From JAGLQA01 sp023135565 (GTDB lineage Bacteria > Acidobacteriota > Aminicenantia > UBA2199), in NCBI GenBank assembly GCA_030639305.1, contig DAOWCY010000118.1, positions 1 to 22,299 on the forward strand: DNA of 22,299 nt. Reading direction: 5' to 3'. The notes below the pieces were generated by a model. The model saw nothing but the letters and a program-made list of their open reading frames with translations. It searched no databases and was not told where the DNA came from. A program made the translations under genes and the position numbers. Numbering within the stretch: position 1 is the first letter of the stretch; each line of letters starts with the position of its first letter. Positions 1 to 6,591 of this stretch are shown piece after piece.

Positions 1-361
1 ATTGGGTTCTATATGGCGTATCGATGTGATTTCGGCTTATAACAAGGAGATTTTGAAACGGGATTTAGCCGGTGAAGTATCGCACCTGATGACTGCTTCT
101 TTAGATAAACAACTGGTAGAAATTATCGAGGGGCTTTATTTATTAGAAATCGAAGTGCCCAACATTTTTGTGGGTAAGAAGATAAAAGACCTGGATTTAA
201 GAAAAAAATACGGCGTAGATGTTATTTTGATAAAGGAAGCCAAAGAAAAAGGGGAAAAGTTATTGAAGCGCATACCCGGTGCGGATTACCGTTTCCGGGC
301 TGAGGACAACCTATTGATTCTCGGTGAAAGAAAGGCCGTCCAGACCATGAGAAATATGTAA
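1..361 (+). CDS. TrkA/KtrA-type K+ transport regulator, C-terminal part
   Basis: The reading frame is open from the left edge, so the true start lies outside the window; the TTG at position 2 is not a credible start. About 119 residues remain. The segment from about residue 45 onward (LLEIEVPNIFVGKKIKDLDL, then KKYGVDVILIK and a closing DNLLILG) follows the RCK_C/TrkA-C domain pattern, the ligand-binding lobe that follows the NAD-binding RCK_N domain in peripheral subunits of Trk/Ktr potassium transporters. The family acts in the cytoplasm, gating a membrane K+ channel subunit. The partner gene is not in the window. The call for the visible domain is firm; whether the protein is a free regulator or is fused to a channel cannot be told from this part. 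Confidence 0.8.
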   Translation, partial: LGSIWRIDVISAYNKEILKRDLAGEVSHLMTASLDKQLVEIIEGLYLLEIEVPNIFVGKKIKDLDLRKKYGVDVILIKEAKEKGEKLLKRIPGADYRFRAEDNLLILGERKAVQTMRNM

Positions 362-417
362 AATTACAAATTACAAAATACAAATTCCAAACAAATCGGC
401 AGAAAAATTTTTGCTCA

Positions 418-582
418 TCAAAAGTTTTGTTCAAACTTTTTCAACCCCGTACGCCCGATAAGTTGTTCCGCAGTCCCTTTACTCGAGCAGTAATCCAATT
501 CATCTTTCCAGTCCTTCCGTAAGGGATGCACGGAAGCGCCAAATAATACCCGCTTTTGAAAGTGAAAATCCTCATCTGACAT
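418..582 (-). CDS. 54-aa ORF, amidohydrolase-like fragment, coupled to the receiver gene
   Basis: Its ATG overlaps the stop of the upstream response-regulator gene as TAATG, a typical translational-coupling junction, so it is probably made from the same transcript. The residues RVLFGASVHPLRKDWKDELD (10-29) resemble the strand-turn segment of amidohydrolase-type TIM-barrel proteins (VLFGASVHP-type motif) as I remember them. In those proteins this segment sits well inside a roughly 300-residue chain. The C-terminus (GLKKFEQNF) is encoded by repeat copy A. I infer a gene fragment whose 5' part is missing and whose 3' end has been replaced by the repeat; a genuine small protein is the alternative. 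The family assignment is from memory and tentative. Confidence 0.45.
   Translation of the reverse strand: MSDEDFHFQKRVLFGASVHPLRKDWKDELDYCSSKGTAEQLIGRTGLKKFEQNF
421..444 (+). repeat. Partial copy of the 90-bp intergenic repeat (copy A)
   Basis: This 24-bp stretch matches the first-hairpin core of the full copies at 3842, 6714, 19451 and 21085 (AAAGTTTTG-T-TCAAACTTTTTCAA). The match then breaks off into unrelated sequence, and the conserved GC-rich second half is missing. It lies downstream of the TrkA-like gene and forms the 3' end of the short minus-strand ORF 418..582, supplying its last codons. It looks like a truncated remnant. Confidence 0.6.
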
Positions 583-974
583 TATCGACCGCGGCTGCCA
601 TCCGCCTCTTTCTTTCCAAAGGCATCATCGGCTGCCTTAAATAGTACTTCTAACTTCACCGGTTTTGTAAAAATTTCATCGAAACCGACCTTCTTGCACT
701 CTGCCACCCCATAAAGAGAAGAATACCCGGTTACGGCGTAAATTTTTGCTGTTGAACCTTCTTCCCGGATTTGTTTGCATAGTTCGACCCCACTCATTCC
801 CGGTAAGTTCAGGTCTAAAAACATAACCTGGAAGTTTTCATTTTTTAGGATATCCAGGCCGTCTTCGGCGCTGGCAGCTGTACTGACAGCATATCCTTTC
901 TTGGTGAATGCTTCAGCATACAAACTGCAAATCGACTCTTCATCATCTACGATCAAAATTTTGTTCTCTTTCAT
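582..974 (-). CDS. Single-domain response regulator (CheY-like receiver)
   Basis: This 130-residue protein consists of one receiver domain and no output domain. The phosphorylation site is intact: acidic pair D10/D11, phospho-acceptor D54 in FLDLNLPGMSG, switch threonine T82 in AVTGYS, and K104 in FTKPVK. Such proteins receive a phosphoryl group from a histidine kinase and act through protein-protein contacts, either in motility or as intermediates of phosphorelays. No kinase gene lies nearby. The last 16 residues or so (KKEADGSRGR end) are a polar tail. The gene has its own sigma-70-type promoter (983..1011) and ends in a TAATG overlap with ORF 418..582. The start is the ATG at 974. Its -10 box is so close that the mRNA would begin about 2 nt upstream, cutting into the apparent AAGGA sequence. 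Confidence 0.88.
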   Translation of the reverse strand: MKENKILIVDDEESICSLYAEAFTKKGYAVSTAASAEDGLDILKNENFQVMFLDLNLPGMSGVELCKQIREEGSTAKIYAVTGYSSLYGVAECKKVGFDEIFTKPVKLEVLFKAADDAFGKKEADGSRGR

Positions 975-982
975 AATCCTTA

Positions 983-1011
983 ATTTTAATGCAAATTGCC
1001 CAATTTTTCAA
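983..1011 (-). promoter_or_regulatory. Sigma-70-type promoter of the receiver gene (near-leaderless)
   Basis: On the minus strand there is TTGAAA (1011..1006), a 17-nt spacer and TAAAAT (988..983). The predicted start of transcription is about position 976, only about 2 nt before the ATG at 974. It is one of four such promoters in the window. Confidence 0.6.
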
Positions 1012-1103
1012 TACGGTATTTAATTTTTTTTAGTTTTTTTAATGGCGAAGTTTTAAGATTTTAAGATTTTGAGGTTTTTTTGTTAGCAGCCAAAAGACAC
1101 CTT

Positions 1104-1139
1104 TTAAAAAAATAGGGGTAAGGCCGATTGGCCTTACCC
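1104..1139 (-). terminator. Intrinsic terminator of the 59-aa gene
   Basis: On the minus strand a perfect 10-bp stem, GGGTAAGGCC with arms at 1139..1130 and 1125..1116, closes a 4-nt loop and is followed within three bases by a run of seven T (1112..1106). It lies 45 nt downstream of the stop of ORF 1185..1364. It separates that gene from the receiver gene, which has its own promoter further on. Confidence 0.85.
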
Positions 1140-1184
1140 GGGAGGTAAATACGTTTAAGCTTAAAAGGAGGGGACTTTATTTAT

Positions 1185-1364
1185 TTATATTGAACTTCTC
1201 TCTAACTGCCATGCCGGCGTATTTGAACGACTTTCCGCTTCGATAAAATGCTTGTAAAAATCCTGGATTACCGAATAGGAGACAACGTCATTCTTTTGCC
1301 ACTTCTCTGTCAAGTACCGGCTGATGTATTCTTTCAAATCTGCTTTACCGCTTCTGCTTTTCAT
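1185..1364 (-). CDS. Unrecognised 59-aa protein, sigma-54-dependent unit
   Basis: An ATG at 1364 opens a 59-residue ORF ending in TAA at 1185. The product is soluble, charged and probably helical (it begins MKSRSGKADLKEYISRYL and contains DVVSYSVIQDFYKHFIEAES). It has no signal peptide, membrane segment or cysteine. I do not recognise the family. Evidence that it is real: an AAGGAG sequence 13 nt before the ATG (rather far), a near-perfect sigma-54 promoter 43 nt upstream (1407..1423), and a strong intrinsic terminator 45 nt after the stop. Together these make a self-contained monocistronic unit. Control by sigma-54 predicts an NtrC-type activator; palindromes further upstream (1484..1534) could be its sites. 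The overlapping plus-strand ORFs here have no such signals and were rejected. Confidence 0.7.
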   Translation of the reverse strand: MKSRSGKADLKEYISRYLTEKWQKNDVVSYSVIQDFYKHFIEAESRSNTPAWQLERSSI

Positions 1365-1406
1365 TGCTATTTTTACACTCCTTATTCGGAATCCATATTT
1401 ATCTTT

Positions 1407-1423
1407 AGCAAGTTTTGTGCCAG
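1407..1423 (-). promoter_or_regulatory. Sigma-54 (RpoN) -24/-12 promoter
   Basis: The minus strand reads CTGGCACAAAACTTGCT, matching the established RpoN consensus YTGGCAC-N5-TTGCW. Exactly 10 nt separate the GG (-24) from the GC (-12). The predicted transcription start is about 1396, giving a 5' leader of about 32 nt that includes the AAGGAG at 1383..1378. I found no other match of this quality in the window. Confidence 0.85.
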
Positions 1424-1483
1424 GTTTGGAAGAATCCCGGAAAACATTTTATATCATGCTTAAAGGGTGTTTTTTCAGCCGGC

Positions 1484-1534
1484 GGGAACAGTTCCCTGGT
1501 GGGACAAAAGTTGCGAAAATGGTTGCACTTGCAA
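1484..1534. promoter_or_regulatory. Palindrome cluster upstream of the sigma-54 promoter (possible enhancer sites)
   Basis: Two palindromes lie about 60-125 bp upstream of the -24 box: GGGAACAGTTCCC (1484..1496, perfect 6-bp arms around one base) and TTGCACTTGCAA (1523..1534, TTGCA/TGCAA arms). A further GTTGC copy lies at 1510..1514. Activators of sigma-54 bind dyads at this sort of distance, so these are candidates. The activator is unknown. Confidence 0.4.
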
Positions 1535-1758
1535 AAAATGTCTTATGGGTTTATATGAGCTGAGTTATGAGGTTAGATATCTGAGTTATGAATGATGAAT
1601 GATGAATGATGAGGGGCGCTCTACTATAATACTGCGAACTCACAGCGGTCCACAGATTCCACTAATTCACACAAAGGCAACTCCTGCCGGAGCTTGAGGC
1701 TGGTGCCGGTGTTGTCCCGGGGCGGCTTCCCGGAAATTTATTTTTTTTTCGGTATTGT
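1535..1758. other. Non-coding stretch with simple repeat
   Basis: There is no gene here. Positions 1589..1612 carry about three tandem copies of the 7-mer GAATGAT. Related GATGAAT-rich sequence recurs at about 19597..19625 (reverse orientation) and about 21210. A short GC-rich inverted repeat at about 1717..1735 is followed by an A/T-rich tract with nine T; it could be a weak terminator, but no gene reads into it from the left. Confidence 0.4.
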
Positions 1759-1786
1759 TTGACATTTGCTTTTATTCTGCTAAAAT
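1759..1786 (+). promoter_or_regulatory. Sigma-70-type promoter of the LysE-family gene (leaderless)
   Basis: TTGACA (1759..1764), a 16-nt spacer, then TAAAAT (1781..1786). Transcription should start near 1793, 0-2 nt before the ATG at 1795. No Shine-Dalgarno sequence could be included in the mRNA. Confidence 0.75.
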
Positions 1787-1794
1787 AGCCTTTA

Positions 1795-2478
1795 ATGTTT
1801 TCGATAATATTATTTTATATCGCTTGTTTTTGGATTGGATTCTTAATTTGTATTCCAATTGGCCCTGTAAATTTAGAAATCTTTAATACCGCCCTAAAAA
1901 AACAGTATCCCCAGGCTGTAGCCGTTGCTATAGGCGCTTCTCTCGGTGACGCCTGGTGGGCGCTGCTGGCATTTTTCGGCATTTCGCCATTTAGTAAGTC
2001 CCATACCATGGAGGCTATTTTTTTTCTTGCCACGGCAGCGATCACTTTAGTGCTGGGATTGGTCATCATAAAAGACTCGAAGTTGTTCGAGAACGTAGAG
2101 AAGAAAGAGGAAGAGATCGTCATAAAAATAAGAAGAAAAAGGTGGGCCTTTTTAAAAGGTTTAACCTTAGTGCTGGTGAACCCCTTAGGAATCGTTACCT
2201 GGATGATCTGCCTGCAATTTCTCAAGAAAATGAAAATTTTTATTCCTATGCAGTTGAATTACGAGATAATATTCTTTTTTGTAGTTTCAGCCGGGGCGAC
2301 TTCGTATTTTTTGTTGATCGTTTTTATTACCAATAAGATGAAGGATATTTTTAATCCCCGGAGAACCGCTAAAATTACCAGGTTCTTAGGTTATTTGCTT
2401 TTTGTTTTCAGCGCTTTTTTTATCTTTAATGCGATTAAGGCTTTCTTTTTCAACAGCAGCATGATGCCGCCGCTGTAG
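1795..2478 (+). CDS. LysE/RhtB-family exporter
   Basis: This 227-residue integral membrane protein has about six hydrophobic segments. Near the N-terminus it carries the family signature IPIGPVNLEIFNTALKK (20-36) followed by AVAIGASLGDAWWALLAF, corresponding to the PxGP and GAxxGD motifs of the LysE superfamily. These transporters export amino acids or similar small solutes across the inner membrane; the substrate cannot be predicted. A charged cytoplasmic loop (about 100-115, KKEEEIVIKIRRKR) splits the two halves, as is usual. The length is normal for the family (about 200-230). The ATG start is fixed by the promoter only 8 nt away and predicts a leaderless transcript. It stands alone and is followed by a tandem repeat. 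Confidence 0.85.
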   Translation: MFSIILFYIACFWIGFLICIPIGPVNLEIFNTALKKQYPQAVAVAIGASLGDAWWALLAFFGISPFSKSHTMEAIFFLATAAITLVLGLVIIKDSKLFENVEKKEEEIVIKIRRKRWAFLKGLTLVLVNPLGIVTWMICLQFLKKMKIFIPMQLNYEIIFFFVVSAGATSYFLLIVFITNKMKDIFNPRRTAKITRFLGYLLFVFSAFFIFNAIKAFFFNSSMMPPL

Positions 2479-2498
2479 CAGCTTCCTGACGGGCCTCC

Positions 2499-2717
2499 TT
2501 TGGGGTCTACAAGCGACCGGCAGTGACAGCTTGACCACCTTATAATAGAAAATACCCGGCAATCCGGTCTCGATAGACCGCCCCTAATAGGCACCCCGCG
2601 CCGCGCTTTTGGGCCTACAAGCGACTGGCGCAGTGACAGCTTGACCACCTATAATAGAAAACACCCGGCAATCCGGTCTCGATAGACCGCCCCTAATAGG
2701 TTCCCCGCACCGCGGGG
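2499..2717 (+). repeat. Two-copy 109-bp tandem repeat
   Basis: Copy 1 covers about 2499..2607 and copy 2 about 2608..2717. They are nearly identical over CTACAAGCGAC, GCAGTGACAGCTTGACCACC and the block CCCGGCAATCCGGTCTCGAT that runs on to CCCCTAATAGG. Each copy contains a perfect hairpin CGGTCT-CGAT-AGACCG. Copy 2 ends in a perfect CCCCGC-ACC-GCGGGG hairpin that is degenerate in copy 1. The second copy ends exactly at the -35 box of the ychF promoter. No ORF of merit runs through it. Confidence 0.85.
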
Positions 2718-2747
2718 TTGACTCGAGTCTATGGAAAAGGGTATAAT
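2718..2747 (+). promoter_or_regulatory. Sigma-70-type promoter of ychF (leaderless)
   Basis: TTGACT (2718..2723), an 18-nt spacer, then a perfect TATAAT (2742..2747). The predicted start of transcription coincides with the A of the ATG at 2754. The -35 box contains the TTG that would otherwise be taken as a longer translational start, which argues against that start. Confidence 0.8.
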
Positions 2748-2753
2748 GTCTCT

Positions 2754-3824
2754 ATGATATTAACAATCTTCGGCTATCCAAAATCAGGGAAAACCCTTTT
2801 ATTTAATCTTTTGACCGGTGAAAACGAAGAGGTGTCGAAATTCTCGACTTCCTCGGCCCACGAATATCACAAAGCCGTGGTAGACGTGCCCGATGAAAGA
2901 TTAACGCAGTTGGCGAAAAAATTCGATCTGCCGCCTATTTATGCGAAGATCGAGTATTTAGATACCGGCGCCGTGGCTTTCGGCGAAAGCAAGAACGAGA
3001 CTTTTATCGACTTGCTGAGAAGAGCCGACGGCTTAGTTCATATGGTTCGTGGTTTCGCGGACCAGGAAATAGCTCATTTGCCCGGTTCGGTGGACCCGGC
3101 GCGGGATATTTCCGCCATGGAAGAGGAGTTGAAAAGTGTGGATTTTATCGGTATCGAGAAAAGGGCGCAGCGCTTAGAATCGGATTTAAAAAAGATCAAA
3201 TCGAAAGAACTGTCCGATGAATTAGATTTGATGAAAAAACTTAAAACTTTCTTAGAAGAAGGAAAACCGCTGCGGGAGTATGAGTTTAAAGCCAATGAGG
3301 AATTGTTGGTGCGGGGTTTCAAATTTTTATCGCTCAAGCCGCTGCTTAATTTAATTAATGCTGATGAGGATTCTTATGAGCAGTGCTTGAAGCTGAAGCA
3401 GGAAGAAGAAAAGCACCGGGCCACTTTTGTTTTTTGCGGCAAGATCGAGACCGAACTATTGGAATTAGAAGAAGAGGACAGGCTTCTTTTCCAGGAGGAG
3501 TACGGGCTAAAGAGCTATGAGTATATGCAGGAGAATTTTGTTAAGAAGAGTTACCGCTTGATGAATTTGATCTCTTTTTTCACTATGGGGAAGAAGGAGT
3601 TCAAGGCCTGGACGATCAACGGTAGTGAGACGGCTTATAGGGCAGCCGGGAAGATTCACACCGACATCCAGGACGGTTTTATCCGGGGTGAGACTATAAA
3701 CTGGAAAGATTTTTTAGAGGTGGGCGGATTTTCTCCTGCCAAGGAGAAGGGTTTGCTGCGTTTAGAGGGTAAAGAGTATATAGTCAAGGATGGCGAGATC
3801 ATCCAGTTTCGTTTCAACAAGTAG
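2754..3824 (+). CDS. ychF: YchF/OLA1-family P-loop NTPase, divergent
   Basis: The product has 356 residues from the ATG at 2754. The upstream in-frame TTG at 2718 lies inside the -35 box. The N-terminal G domain has Walker A GYPKSGKT (6-13), a coiled-coil insertion (about 120-160) and NADE in place of the NKxD motif, which is the change that makes YchF prefer ATP to GTP. The C-terminal TGS domain is well conserved (FFTMGKKEFKAWTI, AAGKIHTD, GFIRGETI, LRLEGKEYIVKDGEIIQFRF). The family is ribosome-associated and linked to stress and translation control. The G3 segment is unusual: where the family has DIAGLVKGAS, this protein has LDTGAVAFGES. The transcript is predicted to be leaderless. Repeats flank the gene on both sides. 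Confidence 0.9.
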   Translation: MILTIFGYPKSGKTLLFNLLTGENEEVSKFSTSSAHEYHKAVVDVPDERLTQLAKKFDLPPIYAKIEYLDTGAVAFGESKNETFIDLLRRADGLVHMVRGFADQEIAHLPGSVDPARDISAMEEELKSVDFIGIEKRAQRLESDLKKIKSKELSDELDLMKKLKTFLEEGKPLREYEFKANEELLVRGFKFLSLKPLLNLINADEDSYEQCLKLKQEEEKHRATFVFCGKIETELLELEEEDRLLFQEEYGLKSYEYMQENFVKKSYRLMNLISFFTMGKKEFKAWTINGSETAYRAAGKIHTDIQDGFIRGETINWKDFLEVGGFSPAKEKGLLRLEGKEYIVKDGEIIQFRFNK

Positions 3825-3841
3825 GGGGACGGCGCAGGGCG

Positions 3842-3931
3842 GCAGCGGGTGAGCGCTTTTGATTCCCAATAATCAGAAGTTTTGTTCAAACTTTTTCAAA
3901 AGTTTGGCCCCCGGCAGGGCCGCCGGAGGCA
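3842..3931 (+). repeat. 90-bp structured intergenic repeat, copy B
   Basis: A full copy, beginning GCAGCGGGTGAGCGC and ending GGGCCGCCGGAGGCA. It differs from copy C2 (6714..6803) at two positions only, both in predicted loop or spacer sequence. It contains an A/T hairpin CAAACTTT-TTCA-AAAGTTTG and a GC hairpin GGCCC-CCGGCA-GGGCC, the latter overlapping a competing CCGGC/GCCGG pairing. It lies between the convergent ends of ychF and the TPR gene. Confidence 0.9.
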
Positions 3932-3964
3932 AAGAGTGTGTTTGGGGAGGGGCGCTCAAATTAG

Positions 3965-5134
3965 CTACTTCATTTTCTCAATGAAGTAATCGATAGCTTG
4001 CGCTAAAGACTGTTTGCCAGCTTTTTCAAACACTTCTTTTGCTTTCAAATAATATTCGGTATGTTTGTTCCAATTGCCTTTGGAACGATAAATACGACCA
4101 ATAGTCCAAAATACCAATCCAAGTTTCAATTTCTCATCATTCTTCTCATATATTTTTTTGCTCTTTAAAAGAAAATCAAGCGCTTTGTCTAACTCCCCTT
4201 TTCCATAATAGATTGAACCGATCATAAGCAAGGTATCTCCAGGTCTGGTTTTTTCACCTGTTTTCTCCTGGATTTTTTGGCATTTAGAAAATATATCGAG
4301 TGCTTCATCCAACCGGGAGGTATTAAAATAAAATTTTCCAATAATTTTGAGAGTTTCTAAATGATCCTTTAAATTGAAATAAAACTCGTATTTTTTGATT
4401 AATTCATCGGCCTTGCGGACGTTTTGCAATGTTAAATACACATCGATTAAATCCAGGGCGATTTCATTCGCAATGCGCTTGGGCGGGTATTTTTTTTCTT
4501 CTGCTTCTTTTAGTTGGCTTTCGAGAAGTTTTAACCGTAAGTTTAAACTTTCCGGATCTATAAATTCCTTAGGATCAATTAAGATAGATCTTTCCAGGTA
4601 TTCCTGCATATCTCCGCTCATTTCTTGCGGCACAGCGGGGAAATGAACAACCCCCCTGGCTCGCCTGAGAAAAAGGTCCTGGGCCTGGTTGGCGAACTTC
4701 GATATGTTTCCCGATGACACACAAAAAAGAAAAGGCAGCTCAAGCTCAAATAGAATATCACGGGAAAGATTAATGTCTTTGATAATTTGATCTTTTGTCA
4801 GGGCAATCGACTCGTCTAAACCGGCAATAACAATACCGTCCGGTTTCTTTCCTACTACTGCTCTTACCTGCTGTAAAAAAAACTCCCCATCTCCGGGGGT
4901 TAAAGATAGTTTCTTAATATCCAGGTTTTTCGTTTTGGCCCGTTCGATGACAGTCTCGATGATTTTGCCGGTAACAGCGGGGCTGTCGCAGGTGGAAAAA
5001 AGAAAACCGCCCCGCTTCGTGCGGGCAAAAAAATTGACGATCTTATTGATCTTAGAAAAAAAATCCGGGTGCGGCGCACCCACCCTCTTAGCCCCGGCTG
5101 GTTCTTGCAGCTTTTGGTTATTCGTCTTTATCAC
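3965..5134 (-). CDS. TPR protein with degenerate ATPase-like N-terminal domain
   Basis: A 389-residue soluble protein. Residues about 28-170 look like a STAND/AAA-type nucleotide-binding fold that has lost its Walker A: the strand RGGFLFSTC is followed by DSPAVTGK instead of GxxxxGKT. A Walker-B-like strand DGIVIAGLDE and a sensor-like strand LPFLFCVSS remain. Residues about 230-389 form about four TPR-like helical repeats (for example FYFNTSRLDEALDIFSKCQK, GELDKALDFLLKSKKIYEK), a protein-binding scaffold. The start is the GTG at 5134: AGGAAGG lies 8 nt before it, whereas the nearer ATG at 5142 opens only a three-codon ORF whose TGA overlaps the GTG. It follows the AAA ATPase gene by 93 nt on the same strand, so the two probably act together. 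The precise function is unknown. Confidence 0.7.
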   Translation of the reverse strand: MIKTNNQKLQEPAGAKRVGAPHPDFFSKINKIVNFFARTKRGGFLFSTCDSPAVTGKIIETVIERAKTKNLDIKKLSLTPGDGEFFLQQVRAVVGKKPDGIVIAGLDESIALTKDQIIKDINLSRDILFELELPFLFCVSSGNISKFANQAQDLFLRRARGVVHFPAVPQEMSGDMQEYLERSILIDPKEFIDPESLNLRLKLLESQLKEAEEKKYPPKRIANEIALDLIDVYLTLQNVRKADELIKKYEFYFNLKDHLETLKIIGKFYFNTSRLDEALDIFSKCQKIQEKTGEKTRPGDTLLMIGSIYYGKGELDKALDFLLKSKKIYEKNDEKLKLGLVFWTIGRIYRSKGNWNKHTEYYLKAKEVFEKAGKQSLAQAIDYFIEKMK

Positions 5135-5227
5135 AGTTTCATCCTTCCTGTTCGTCTCCCAGGACAGTGGGGCACAAAAAAATCCCGGGTAGGGGAGGCT
5201 TATCCAGTCCGTCTTTCCCGGTTTGGG

Positions 5228-6586
5228 TCATTTGAGCATTCCTCTTTCTTTTAGAATATCCCTGACCACCGGGTGCACATCGCTCCAATTTTCACCATTG
5301 TATCCCAATACGGTCAGGTTGTTTCGTAAATCGAGAAGCTCTTTCGACTGCCCGGGTTTTTTGTTCGGGTCCGTGGCGCACTCTACCAGCACTTTATAAT
5401 AGGCATCCACCAGGATTCCTTCCGCTTTATTTTCAGCAATGGTGTTCTCATAATCGGATTTCAGGTAAAGATAAGCAGCCTGGAAATCTTCTCCTGTAAT
5501 TTTTTCCCTGTCGAAATCAAGGGCGTTGTCAGCCGCGTCCCGGATCATACGAAACAGGTCGAAAAGACAGCCGCCGCTGGAATCGATCATTTCGTCGATA
5601 ATCCCGGCCTCGTCGAATAGGTCGTCGTCCATCCGTTGTTCCACGATCTCTTTCATCAAATTACGGCCTTCCTCGAAAGGCGAACCGTCTCGGTTCTTAA
5701 CCCGGATCATAGGTAGATCAAAAGAGTCGGTATAATTATTCTTTATAGCAGTGAAGCGAATATAGTATTTCAGGGCAATAGGAAAAGTAAATATAGTGTG
5801 GCAATTCAACTGGGTCAATTGGGCCGAATGAATATAAAAAATATCTTCACCTTTGCTTAGATCGACTTTGTCCATATCTTCTACGATAACGATCAGGCCC
5901 TTTTTGCCGATCTTTTCGATCTGGAGTTTTATCTCATTTATCAACAGATTGCAGTTCAAAATCAGTTCCGACAGTTTCGGCTCCACTGTTTTCCTGAGAG
6001 TCTCCTTTAAAGAAGAACTGGCTTTAGCCGAGGCGGTGAACTTAGCGAAAAAGTTAGCAAAAAAAGGAATCCCGCTTTTGGCTTCAGCACCGGTATCGAT
6101 ACCGATTCCTAAGTATTTATCGTTAATCTCTTCTATCTCTTTCGACTTTACCCAGCTGGTAATGTTCTCAATATATTGTTTGGGGATCTCGATCTTTTTT
6201 TCTTCACTTACAAACTGGAATAACCGTTTCATCAGGGCAATAAAAAGTTCGATGTAGCTGATATTGAGAATATCCAATTCCTGGCGCACCGAAAAATTCA
6301 AGACAATAAAATCATCCTGCAATTCCTTTTGCAGCCGGTTTAATTCGGTGCTTTTCCCGCATCCTTTATAACCGGCAAAAAGAAATTTGTAGCTGCCCCC
6401 AGGGTTTTTCTCGAACAATCGTTTCATTTTTTTCAGGGGCGTTAAACCTCTTCCTTTATCCACGTCAACATAGTATTTTTCAAAGTTGCCGGCATCGAGA
6501 GGCCTGCTTTCGAAACAATCATATACGTCCGCCAATTTCAACGCACGTGTGTGGGGAATCCCCGGATTTTCTTTTTTTTTCGCCAT
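5228..6586 (-). CDS. AAA-type P-loop ATPase, partner of the TPR protein
   Basis: The product has 452 residues. Walker A is GYKGCGKST (72-80), preceded by a hydrophobic strand. Walker B is LIVIVEDMDKVD (231-242), and NCHTIFTFPIAL (261-272) fits a sensor-1 strand. A glycine/alanine-rich stretch (about 160-195) separates the motifs, and the C-terminal third is helical, as in AAA/STAND-like ATPases with a winged-helix or helical lid. There is no signal peptide and no recognisable nuclease or toxin domain. The gene has its own sigma-70-type promoter 5 nt from the ATG and should be read as a leaderless mRNA through the TPR gene. Pairs of an active and a degenerate ATPase with TPRs are common in signalling and conflict systems; a defence role here is inference only. 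Confidence 0.72.
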   Translation of the reverse strand: MAKKKENPGIPHTRALKLADVYDCFESRPLDAGNFEKYYVDVDKGRGLTPLKKMKRLFEKNPGGSYKFLFAGYKGCGKSTELNRLQKELQDDFIVLNFSVRQELDILNISYIELFIALMKRLFQFVSEEKKIEIPKQYIENITSWVKSKEIEEINDKYLGIGIDTGAEAKSGIPFFANFFAKFTASAKASSSLKETLRKTVEPKLSELILNCNLLINEIKLQIEKIGKKGLIVIVEDMDKVDLSKGEDIFYIHSAQLTQLNCHTIFTFPIALKYYIRFTAIKNNYTDSFDLPMIRVKNRDGSPFEEGRNLMKEIVEQRMDDDLFDEAGIIDEMIDSSGGCLFDLFRMIRDAADNALDFDREKITGEDFQAAYLYLKSDYENTIAENKAEGILVDAYYKVLVECATDPNKKPGQSKELLDLRNNLTVLGYNGENWSDVHPVVRDILKERGMLK

Positions 6587-6591
6587 GTGAC

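Noticed and set aside
1248..1563. Plus-strand ORFs of 71 and 79 codons
   Set aside because: They lie opposite the 59-aa gene and its sigma-54 promoter, have no ribosome site, and their translations look like random low-complexity sequence.
2718..2753. TTG start giving ychF a 12-residue N-terminal extension
   Set aside because: The TTG is part of the -35 box, and the Walker A strand begins directly after the ATG at 2754, as in the family.
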